Assembly: GCA_040769385.1 (NCBI GenBank)
Contig: JAXGLD010000001.1
Location: 310,001 to 374,000 of the forward strand
Direction of reading: 5' to 3'
Length of the DNA stretch: 64,000 nucleotides
Source: PHAA01 sp022706565
GTDB lineage: Bacteria; Bacillota; Syntrophomonadia; Syntrophomonadales; Syntrophomonadaceae
Part shown: piece by piece, positions 16,181 through 24,364 of the stretch
Numbering within the stretch: the first letter of the stretch is position 1
Layout: each line of letters starts with the position of its first letter
Translations under genes and position numbers: made by a program
The notes under the pieces: model-generated
What the model saw: the letters and a program-made list of their open reading frames with translations, nothing else
What the model was told of the DNA's origin: nothing
Database searches by the model: none

Positions 16181-17402
16181 TATTAGGATTCGATGCCGGT
16201 TACGACTCCGGAGCCGACTGTGCGGCCACCTTCGCGGATAGCGAATCTCAGGCCTTCCTCTATTGCTATCGGGGTAATCAAGCTGATCGCCATCTGGATA
16301 TTGTCGCCCGGCATTACCATCTCCACCCCTTCCGGTAGTTTGATTACTCCGGTTACGTCGGTGGTGCGGAAATAGAACTGGGGACGATAGCCGCTGAAGA
16401 ACGGGGTATGTCTCCCTCCTTCTTCCTTGGTTAATACGTACACCTCGGCGCTGAATTCGGTTAATGGCTTGATACTCCCCGGTTTGGCCAATACCATTCC
16501 TCTTTCTACGTCTTTACGGTCCAAGCCTCTCAACAGAGTGCCGATGTTGTCCCCTGCCTGGGCATAGTCCAATAATTTGCGGAACATTTCCACTCCCGTT
16601 ACTACGTGTTTCCTTATCTCATCTCTCATTCCTACTATGGCTACTTCGTCTCCAACCTTGACCTGGCCTCTCTCCACTCTTCCCGTTACCACGGTTCCCC
16701 GGCCGGTTATGGTGAATACGTCTTCTATCGGCATCAGGAACGGTTTGTCGGTCGCTCTTACCGGTTCGGGAATGTATTCGTCTACTGCGTCCATCAACTG
16801 CCAGATGCGTCCGCACCATTCACAGTCTCTGCTGCCGCAGCCACAGGCCAACGCTTTGGTAGCTGATCCCATTACTACCGGGATGTCGTCTCCCGGGAAT
16901 TCGTAGGTGCTCAACAGTTCCCGGATTTCCATCTCCACCAGTTCTAACAGTTCTTCGTCATCCACCAGATCGATCTTGTTCATGAATACTACCATGTAAT
17001 GTACCCCTACCTGACGCGACAGGAGAATATGTTCACGGGTCTGGGGCATGGGACCGTCTGCGGCTGATACTACCAATATTGACCCGTCCATCTGAGCCGC
17101 TCCGGTAATCATGTTCTTGATGTAGTCGGCGTGACCCGGGCAGTCCACGTGGGCATAGTGCCTCTTCTCGGTCTGGTATTCGACATGAGCCGTATTTATC
17201 GTGATTCCTCTTTCTCTCTCTTCTGGGGCTTTGTCTATTGAATCATAACTGGTCTCTACCGCTCCCCCTACTTTTGACAATACCAGCGTTATCGCTGCTG
17301 TCAAACTGGTCTTGCCGTGGTCGACGTGACCTATCGTCCCTATGTTTAGATGCGGTTTCGTCCTTTCATATTTAGCTTTTGCCATTCCCTTTCACCTTTC
17401 CT
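16181..17402 (-). repeat. tuf duplication, copy 1 (about 1222 bp identical)
   Basis: Sequence 16181-17402 matches 32311-33532 without a difference in every line compared. The identity covers the whole tuf gene plus 17 bp including the SD site, and two bases after the stop codon. It ends abruptly at both sides, the pattern expected from ongoing gene conversion. Confidence 0.95.
16183..17385 (-). CDS. tuf: Elongation factor Tu, copy 1
   Basis: GTPase that delivers aminoacyl-tRNA to the ribosome. It has 400 residues. G-domain motifs: GHVDHGKT (19-26), DCPGH (81-85), NKID (136-139) and the GSATK G5 region. Residues 181-191 carry an insert with four cysteines (C181, C183, C188, C191) of CxC-x4-CxxC form, resembling a metal site and absent from enteric EF-Tu. 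Domains 2 and 3 follow normally. It lies downstream of fusA (34 bp) in the str operon and is identical to the copy at 32313-33515. Confidence 0.98.
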   Translation of the reverse strand: MAKAKYERTKPHLNIGTIGHVDHGKTSLTAAITLVLSKVGGAVETSYDSIDKAPEERERGITINTAHVEYQTEKRHYAHVDCPGHADYIKNMITGAAQMDGSILVVSAADGPMPQTREHILLSRQVGVHYMVVFMNKIDLVDDEELLELVEMEIRELLSTYEFPGDDIPVVMGSATKALACGCGSRDCEWCGRIWQLMDAVDEYIPEPVRATDKPFLMPIEDVFTITGRGTVVTGRVERGQVKVGDEVAIVGMRDEIRKHVVTGVEMFRKLLDYAQAGDNIGTLLRGLDRKDVERGMVLAKPGSIKPLTEFSAEVYVLTKEEGGRHTPFFSGYRPQFYFRTTDVTGVIKLPEGVEMVMPGDNIQMAISLITPIAIEEGLRFAIREGGRTVGSGVVTGIES

Positions 17403-17419
17403 TTCTAAGCTTTCATTCG

Positions 17420-19510
17420 TTATCTTCTTAAGGATGTACCATATCTTCGACCAATGATTTCCCTGCTTTTGGATTCGGGCACCTCGGCGTAGTTCTTCAA
17501 TTCCATCGAAAAAGTGGCCCGCCCCTGACTTAATGACCTCAAATTGGTGGCGTAGCCGAACGTCTCAGCCAAGGGGACCAGCCCCTTAATGATCCGGCTA
17601 TCCCGATTCTCCTCAAAACTCACAACTCTTCCCCGTCGTGCATTCAAATCAGATATCACGTCACCCCCGTATTCTTCAGGCGACATAATATCTATGTTCA
17701 TTATCGGTTCCAGTAAAACCGCCTGGGCTTTATTGAGAGCATCCTTCATAGCGATATTGGCTGCGACTTTGAAAGACTGCTCTGAGGAATCCACCTCATG
17801 GTAGGAACCACCTTGTAAAGTCACTTCTATGTCATCTACCGGATAACCAGCCAGTATACCGGCCTGTAGGGATTCCCTGACACCTATCTCGGTAGCTGCC
17901 ACAAACTCTTTGGGGAATAATCCTGGCGGCGTTTTGTCTAAAAATACTCTGCCGGATCCTTCCGGTAAGGGACGCACAGCCAAAATAACATGGGCATACT
18001 GTCCATGTCCCCCTGTTTGTCTTTCAAATCTGGTCTCGACTTTAGTATTGGTTTTGACAGTTTCTTTGTAGGCAACCTGGGGTTTACCTACGTTGGCATT
18101 GACCTTGAATTCCCTTAGTAAACGATCGATTATTATCTCCAAATGGAGCTCTCCCATGCCGGATATGATAGTCTGGCCACTGGCCTCGTCATAGCCGGTA
18201 CGGAAGGTGGGGTCCTCTTCCGCCAAACGCCTCAGGCTCTCGCCTATTCGATCTTGATCGGCTTTGGTTTTGGGTTCGATTACTACATCGATTACCGGGT
18301 CAGGGAAATTCATGGACTCCAAAACAATCAGTCGGTCGGGCGAACAAAGGGTTTCGCCCGTTACGGTTTCTTTCAGACCTACTGCTGCCAATATATCTCC
18401 TGCCGTCGCTTCTTGTATCTCTTCACGGTGATTGGCATGCATCCGTAAGATCTTGGTAAGGCGTTCTTTCTTATTTTTGCGGGTATTAACTACCTGGGAA
18501 CCCACTTTAATATGTCCTGCATAGAGCCTGAAGTAGGTGAGTTTACCTACATAAGGGTCTGTGGCCAGCTTAAATACCAAGGCACAAAATGGTGCATCGG
18601 GATCTGCCGGAACTGATACTTCCTCTCCAGTATCCGGATCAGTTCCGATGATAGGAGGAATGTCCAGCGGCGAAGGCAGATAATCAACCACCGCATCCAA
18701 AAGCATCTGTACACCTTTGTTCTTAAAGGACGATCCACATAATACCGGCACTAGACGGTTGGCTATAGTTTGTTTTCTCAAAGAACGATTGATCTCTTCA
18801 GCGGAGATCGGTTTCCCATCCAAGTATTTTTCCAGGATGGTATCATCCAGCTCGGATAGTGATTCGATCAATTTCTCTCTAAAGCTTTCAGCCTCGGCAC
18901 ACTCATTCTTGTCCAGTTCCCGGGTCAGAAATTTATCCCCAACACCATCTTCATAGACATAGGCTCGCAAACGAATGATATCGATAATCCCAGTGAATGA
19001 ATCTTCAGCTCCCAAAGGCAGCTGGACTACTACTGCTTTACTGCCCAGTTGCTGGTTGATCATCTTCACAACCCGGCTGAAGTCCGCCCCGACGCGATCC
19101 ATCTTGTTTACAAATGCGATCCTGGGAACACCGTAACGGTCTGCTTGCCTCCATACGGTTTCAGATTGGGATTGCACTCCTTCTACCGCGGAAAATATTC
19201 CAATTGCCCCATCAAGTATCCGCAGAGACCGTTCTACCTCAGCTGTAAAGTCCACATGGCCAGGCGTATCGATAATATTTATTGCACAATCCCGCCAATA
19301 GCACGCGGTAGCTGCCGAGGTAATCGTGATACCCCGTTCCTGTTCCTGGGTCATCCAATCCATGGTGGCGGTGCCTTTATCGACATCCCCCATCCTATGA
19401 ACCTTACCGGTATAGAATAGAATCCTCTCGGTAGTGGTGGTCTTCCCAGCATCTATGTGGGCCATGATACCTATGTTGCGAATAGAACTTAGATCTATCC
19501 TATGGGCCAT
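17420..19510 (-). CDS. fusA: Elongation factor G
   Basis: GTPase driving translocation and, with RRF, ribosome recycling. It has 696 residues. G1 AHIDAGKTTTTERILFYTG near residue 17, the GITITSAAT switch I region, DTPGHVDFTAEVERSL (G3) and NKMDRVGADF (G4) are all present. Domain IV contains the PVDDIEVTLQGGSYHEVDSSE region. It lies between rpsG and tuf1 in the standard str operon. Confidence 0.98.
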   Translation of the reverse strand: MAHRIDLSSIRNIGIMAHIDAGKTTTTERILFYTGKVHRMGDVDKGTATMDWMTQEQERGITITSAATACYWRDCAINIIDTPGHVDFTAEVERSLRILDGAIGIFSAVEGVQSQSETVWRQADRYGVPRIAFVNKMDRVGADFSRVVKMINQQLGSKAVVVQLPLGAEDSFTGIIDIIRLRAYVYEDGVGDKFLTRELDKNECAEAESFREKLIESLSELDDTILEKYLDGKPISAEEINRSLRKQTIANRLVPVLCGSSFKNKGVQMLLDAVVDYLPSPLDIPPIIGTDPDTGEEVSVPADPDAPFCALVFKLATDPYVGKLTYFRLYAGHIKVGSQVVNTRKNKKERLTKILRMHANHREEIQEATAGDILAAVGLKETVTGETLCSPDRLIVLESMNFPDPVIDVVIEPKTKADQDRIGESLRRLAEEDPTFRTGYDEASGQTIISGMGELHLEIIIDRLLREFKVNANVGKPQVAYKETVKTNTKVETRFERQTGGHGQYAHVILAVRPLPEGSGRVFLDKTPPGLFPKEFVAATEIGVRESLQAGILAGYPVDDIEVTLQGGSYHEVDSSEQSFKVAANIAMKDALNKAQAVLLEPIMNIDIMSPEEYGGDVISDLNARRGRVVSFEENRDSRIIKGLVPLAETFGYATNLRSLSQGRATFSMELKNYAEVPESKSREIIGRRYGTSLRR

Positions 19511-19528
19511 GGGAACACTCTCCGCTTC

Positions 19529-19999
19529 TTACCAGCGATAATGAGCAAAGGCCTTATTGGCTTCCGCCATCTTGTGGGTATCTTCTTTCTTTTTGACCGA
19601 TGCTCCGGTACCGTTTGCAGCATCCATAATTTCACCGGCCAGTCGCTCGGCCATAGTCTTCTCGCCCCGTTTGCGGGTATATCCAACCAACCAACGAATA
19701 GCCAAGGTTTGTCTCCGGTCGGCTCTTACCTCGACTGGAACCTGATAGTTGGCACCACCTACGCGACGGGCTTTTACCTCGAGTACGGGGGTTATATTCT
19801 TCATTGCCTCTTCGAAGACCTGCATGGGGTTTTTACCGGTCCGATTCTGAATCCGCTCAAACGCCTCATAGCAAATTCTCTCTGCAAGGCTCTTCTTCCC
19901 GTCCCACATTACTTGGTTTACCAGTTTGGTAAATATCTTGCTGTTATAGATGGGATCGGGCAAAACATCTCTCTTGGGAACGGGCCCTTTTCTAGGCAT
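19529..19999 (-). CDS. rpsG: 30S ribosomal protein S7
   Basis: Primary 16S binder that organises the head and contacts E-site tRNA. It has 156 residues, with the N-terminus MPRKGPVPKRDVLPDPIYNSK and the beta-hairpin region EVKARRVGGANYQVPVEV. It lies 14 bp downstream of rpsL. Confidence 0.98.
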   Translation of the reverse strand: MPRKGPVPKRDVLPDPIYNSKIFTKLVNQVMWDGKKSLAERICYEAFERIQNRTGKNPMQVFEEAMKNITPVLEVKARRVGGANYQVPVEVRADRRQTLAIRWLVGYTRKRGEKTMAERLAGEIMDAANGTGASVKKKEDTHKMAEANKAFAHYRW

Positions 20000-20013
20000 A
20001 GCTGGACTCCCTT

Positions 20014-20391
20014 CTACTTCTTCTTAGGTCTCTTGGTCCCATATTTGGATCTACCTTGATTGCGCTTCTGCACACCAGCCGCATCCAGCGTCCCTCTTAT
20101 AATATGGTACCTAACGCCTGGCAGGTCTTTGACTCTGCCACCTCTGATCAGCACCACCGAATGCTCCTGTAAATTGTGTCCTATCCCTGGGATATATGAG
20201 GTTACCTCAATCTGGTTGGTCAACCTCACCCTGGCGATTTTCCGCAGCGCCGAGTTCGGCTTTTTGGGGGTTGTGGTATAGACCCTGGTACACACCCCTC
20301 TCTTTTGCGGACAGCTTTTTAGGGCGGGTGCTGTAGATTTTGTCTCTTCTTCCTGACGTCCTTTTCTAATCAGCTGATTAATCGTTGGCAT
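20014..20391 (-). CDS. rpsL: 30S ribosomal protein S12
   Basis: Decoding-centre protein. It has 125 residues, with the motifs PTINQLIRKGRQ, TTTPKKPNSALRKIARVRLT and VLIRGGRVKDLPGVRYHIIRG. The lysines that change in streptomycin-resistant mutants (in TPKKPNS and GGRVKDLPG) are the wild-type residues. It lies 25 bp after the L7Ae-like gene. Confidence 0.98.
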   Translation of the reverse strand: MPTINQLIRKGRQEEETKSTAPALKSCPQKRGVCTRVYTTTPKKPNSALRKIARVRLTNQIEVTSYIPGIGHNLQEHSVVLIRGGRVKDLPGVRYHIIRGTLDAAGVQKRNQGRSKYGTKRPKKK

Positions 20392-20416
20392 TTCTGCACC
20401 TCCTTCCCCAAAATAT

Positions 20417-20665
20417 TCAATCTTTCAGCAGCGCAACGGCTGCCGAACCCACCTCAATACCGCATGCACGGCCAAGTTCAAACATGGTTTCGATCATTTC
20501 CACGTCCACCCCACATTGTTCACACACTTCTATTATGGGCTTGACGATGTGCGGTTCAGCATCCTTGGCCAGATAGACTCTTTTGGCTGCACCTTTGGCA
20601 ACCGCCTTTTTAACCTGTTTACTGCCAACAACCTTCTTACTGTTCTCGATCTCCTCCAGCAACAA
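20417..20665 (-). CDS. L7Ae/L30e-like ribosomal protein (YbxF family)
   Basis: K-turn RNA-binding protein of the L7Ae/L30e fold, 82 residues. Conserved features are GSKQVKKAVAKGAAKRVYLAKDAEP, the CEQCGVDVEMI segment and the FELGRACGIEVGSAAVALL helix. Gram-positives usually encode it between rpoC and rpsL, as here. The start is TTG at 20665, with GGGAGG seven bases upstream. In B. subtilis such proteins associate with the ribosome in growing cells; the exact role is unsettled. Confidence 0.9.
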   Translation of the reverse strand: MLLEEIENSKKVVGSKQVKKAVAKGAAKRVYLAKDAEPHIVKPIIEVCEQCGVDVEMIETMFELGRACGIEVGSAAVALLKD

Positions 20666-20783
20666 TAGTTACCTCCCTTTGAACACGAAAGCGGCTTATG
20701 ACGGTATCGCTTGGTTAATCGCACGCCTTAATATTTTATCACCAAGGGTTTCTGCAGTCAAATCATTTTGCCTCAAATGAAAT

Positions 20784-23700
20784 TTATTGGTTCTCCACAT
20801 ATTCCGGGTTTTCCTCCACCTTGATGTTGCGATATATCGAATAACCGGTCCCGGCTGGGATTAATTTGCCAATAATGACATTCTCCTTAAGACCAATGAG
20901 ATTATCGACTTTCCCTTTTATTGCCGCTTCCGTCAAGACCTTGGTGGTTTCCTGGAATGATGCAGCCGACAGGAATGAATCGGTGTTTAGTGATGCCTTG
21001 GTAATACCTAGCAACATGGGTGAGCATACTGCTGGCAAACCTCCTTGTTCTACTGTGCGCAGATTCTCTTCTTCAAAAACTGAAATGTCAATAAAGGCTC
21101 CCGGCAACATAGTGGTGTCCCCGGAATCTTCTATCCGAACCTTTTTCAGCATCTGTCGTATCATTATCTCAATGTGTTTGTCGCTGATATCAACACCCTG
21201 TGAACGATATACCTTTTGTACCTCTTGCAGGATATATCTCTGCACCGCCTGAAGTCCCTGGGTTTTCAATATATCGTGGGGATTCAACGGACCTTCTGTG
21301 AGGGCATCACCGATTTCGACCAGGTCGCCTTCCTTTACCTTGAGGCGGGAACCATAGTGTACCGGATAGGCACCTACAATCTCGCCGTTCTCACCTAGGA
21401 TCTCCACTTCCCGGCGCCCCTTGTTTTCCCCAAACCGAACCTTACCGGAAGCCTCAGCTACTACAGCCTGGCCTTTAGGTTTACGTACTTCGAAAAGCTC
21501 CTCGACGCGGGGCAGACCACGAGTTATGTCCTCTCCCGCCACACCCCCGGTGTGGAATGTACGCATGGTCAACTGGGTTCCAGGTTCGCCGATGGATTGA
21601 GCCGCCAAGGTCCCGACCGCTTCGCCAATTTCTACATCATAACCAGTGGCGAGGTTGCGGCCATAGCACTTGGTACAGACCCCGTGCTTAGTTTTACAGG
21701 TGAGGGTGGTCCTGATCTTGACCCTCTCAATCCCCAGTCTTTCTATGAGATAACCTGTATCATCATCGATCATCTGGTTTTCTTCAACCAAGACTTCGCC
21801 GGTTTCAGGATGGAATATGGTATCTACCGACACCCTGCCGATGATCCGCTGGTTAAGCGGTTCGATCAGCTGCGAACCTTCCATTATCTTCCCGACCCAT
21901 ATACCTTCAACCGATTCGCAGTCATACTCGCGAACAATAACGTCCTGGGAGACATCCACCAGGCGACGGGTAAGATAACCCGAGTCAGCAGTTCGGAGAG
22001 CGGTATCTGCCAACCCTTTACGGGCACCGTGGGTGGAGATGAAGTACTCCAATACCGTCAGCCCTTCTCGGAAATTGGCTTTAATGGGCAGATCTATGAT
22101 CTTACCCGAGGGGTCGGCCATTAGACCTCTCATCCCAGCCAGCTGACGAATCTGTTGGAAATTACCGCGAGCCCCAGAGGTAGCCATCATGTATACCGGA
22201 TTGCCTTCATCCAAGTGCTTTTTCAAGGCATCGGTAACATCGTCGGTAGCCTGGCTCCAAACCTCAACCACCTGGTTATGCCGTTCATCTTCGGTAATCA
22301 AGCCTACCTGGAAGTCATTCTCAATAGAATCAACAATCTGATCCGCTTCCGCCAATATCTCAAGCTTCTCCGGCGGGGTCTCAAAGTCAGTAACTCCCAC
22401 GCTGATGCCAGCCCGGGTAGAGTACTTGTACCCCAACCGCTTGATGCCGTCCAGCATTTCTGCGGTTCTGGCGTTCCCTTCCATCCGATAGGCGTCGTAG
22501 ACTACGTTACCTAACTTCTTCTTATCTATAACTTCATTATAGTAACCCATACTCTCCGGTATGATCTCATTGAAAATGACCCGTCCTACCGAGGTCTCAA
22601 CTGTAACAATGTTATCCGTCTGGGAGGCCGAATGCTTTATTTGACCGATGATCTTACGGGGCATCTTCATCCTGACCTTGATGCGGTCATGGAGGCCAAT
22701 TTCACCCATTTCATAAGCCATCCGGGCTTCATCGACCGAACTGAAAGCTCGGATGGGTCTGCCTTCAGCCGCTTTCTCATTCATGTAGGTCAAGTAGTAT
22801 ATACCTATTACTATATCCTGGGTTGGGGTACAAACTGGCTTACCGTCTTTGGGATTCAATATATTGTTGCTGGCCAGCATGAGCAGTCGGCATTCTGCTT
22901 GAGCTTCCGCAGACAGCGGAACATGGACTGCCATCTGATCACCATCGAAGTCGGCATTATATGCAGTACAGACCAGGGGATGCAGCTGCAGAGCCCGGCC
23001 TTCAACCAGCACCGGTTCGAACGCTTGTATGCCCAAACGATGCAGAGTCGGAGCACGGTTGAGCAGCACCGGGTGTTCCTTGATGACTCCATCGAGGATA
23101 TCCCATACTTCCTCCCGTCCCCTTTCGACCATCTTCTTGGCACTCTTTATGTTAGATGCGATGCCCCGATCGACCAGTTTCTTCATAACAAAAGGCTTGA
23201 ACAATTCTAAGGCCATCTCTTTAGGCAGACCGCATTGGTGCATCTTCAACTGGGGACCGGCCACAATAACAGAACGGCCTGAGTAGTCGACCCGCTTACC
23301 GAGCAGGTTCTGACGGAAACGGCCTTGCTTGCCCTTAAGCATATCGCTCAGTGACTTGAGCGGACGGTTGCCTGGTCCGGTGACCGGTCTGCCCCGGCGA
23401 CCGTTATCGATGAGTGCGTCCACCGCTTCCTGCAGCATACGTTTTTCGTTTCTCACAATGATATCGGGGGCTCCCAGGTCCAATAACCGTTTCAAACGGT
23501 TATTGCGGTTGATCACCCTCCGGTACAGATCATTTAAATCAGACGTGGCAAAACGTCCCCCATCAAGTTGCACCATTGGCCGCAATTCCGGAGGTATTAC
23601 CGGCAAGACGTCCAAAATCATCCATTCGGGATTATTGGTAGACAGCCGTAAGGATTCTGTAACCTCTAACCGTTTGATAGCCCGGCCCTTTCTTTGGCCG

Positions 23701-24296
23701 GTACTGGTGTTGACTTCTTCTTTCAGTTCCTGGGATAACGCTTCCAGGTCCACCTCTATCAAAAGTTCCTTAACGGCCTCTGCTCCAATGGAAGCTATGA
23801 AGGCGTCACCGTATCTTTCGCGGTTTTCCCTGTATTCCCGTTCGTTCAAGAGTTGTTTTTTAAGAAGCGGTGTGTCACCTGGGTCAATGACGATGTAGTT
23901 TACAAAATATATTACCTTTTCCAAAACCTTGGGAGACATGTCCAGAAGTAAACCCATCCGGCTTGGTATTCCTTTAAGGTACCAAATGTGACAGACCGGC
24001 GCAGCCAGTTCGATGTGGCCCATACGCTCTCTTCTGACCTTGGAAGTAGTCACCTCGACACCGCAACGGTCGCAGACAATACCGCGGTGCCGCACCCGCT
24101 TATATTTGCCGCAGTGGCATTCCCAATCCTTGACAGGACCGAATATCTTCTCGCAAAATAGTCCCTCTTTCTCGGGGCGCAGGGTCCTGTAATTTATTGT
24201 CTCAGGCTTTTTTACCTCTCCACTGCTCCATGAGCGTATTTGTTCCGGAGAAGCAAGGGATATTTTGATCCGCTCAAAATTATTGATATCTGACAA
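20784..24296 (-). CDS. rpoC: DNA-directed RNA polymerase beta' subunit
   Basis: Catalytic subunit with the active-site magnesium motif NADFDGDQ (residues 447-454). The N-terminal zinc finger has Cys60, 62, 75 and 78 (CHCG ... CDRCG), and the second zinc site includes GVCTKCYGRNLATG. The frame is open to a GTG at 24350, but that would add an unrelated 18-residue leader. A TTG at 24296, preceded by GGAAGGGAG, gives MSDINNFERIKISLASPEQI, the usual start, and 1170 residues. It lies 68 bp after rpoB. Confidence 0.97.
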   Translation of the reverse strand: MSDINNFERIKISLASPEQIRSWSSGEVKKPETINYRTLRPEKEGLFCEKIFGPVKDWECHCGKYKRVRHRGIVCDRCGVEVTTSKVRRERMGHIELAAPVCHIWYLKGIPSRMGLLLDMSPKVLEKVIYFVNYIVIDPGDTPLLKKQLLNEREYRENRERYGDAFIASIGAEAVKELLIEVDLEALSQELKEEVNTSTGQRKGRAIKRLEVTESLRLSTNNPEWMILDVLPVIPPELRPMVQLDGGRFATSDLNDLYRRVINRNNRLKRLLDLGAPDIIVRNEKRMLQEAVDALIDNGRRGRPVTGPGNRPLKSLSDMLKGKQGRFRQNLLGKRVDYSGRSVIVAGPQLKMHQCGLPKEMALELFKPFVMKKLVDRGIASNIKSAKKMVERGREEVWDILDGVIKEHPVLLNRAPTLHRLGIQAFEPVLVEGRALQLHPLVCTAYNADFDGDQMAVHVPLSAEAQAECRLLMLASNNILNPKDGKPVCTPTQDIVIGIYYLTYMNEKAAEGRPIRAFSSVDEARMAYEMGEIGLHDRIKVRMKMPRKIIGQIKHSASQTDNIVTVETSVGRVIFNEIIPESMGYYNEVIDKKKLGNVVYDAYRMEGNARTAEMLDGIKRLGYKYSTRAGISVGVTDFETPPEKLEILAEADQIVDSIENDFQVGLITEDERHNQVVEVWSQATDDVTDALKKHLDEGNPVYMMATSGARGNFQQIRQLAGMRGLMADPSGKIIDLPIKANFREGLTVLEYFISTHGARKGLADTALRTADSGYLTRRLVDVSQDVIVREYDCESVEGIWVGKIMEGSQLIEPLNQRIIGRVSVDTIFHPETGEVLVEENQMIDDDTGYLIERLGIERVKIRTTLTCKTKHGVCTKCYGRNLATGYDVEIGEAVGTLAAQSIGEPGTQLTMRTFHTGGVAGEDITRGLPRVEELFEVRKPKGQAVVAEASGKVRFGENKGRREVEILGENGEIVGAYPVHYGSRLKVKEGDLVEIGDALTEGPLNPHDILKTQGLQAVQRYILQEVQKVYRSQGVDISDKHIEIMIRQMLKKVRIEDSGDTTMLPGAFIDISVFEEENLRTVEQGGLPAVCSPMLLGITKASLNTDSFLSAASFQETTKVLTEAAIKGKVDNLIGLKENVIIGKLIPAGTGYSIYRNIKVEENPEYVENQ

Positions 24297-24364
24297 ATCA
24301 TACTCTCCCTTCCAGAAGGCTGCTTCTTTCTTATTCGAGCAGCACAGCACGGGTCATTTATTAC

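Noticed and set aside
24297..24350. Extended N-terminus of RpoC from GTG 24350
   Set aside because: The extra 18 residues do not resemble RpoC, and a good SD lies before TTG 24296.
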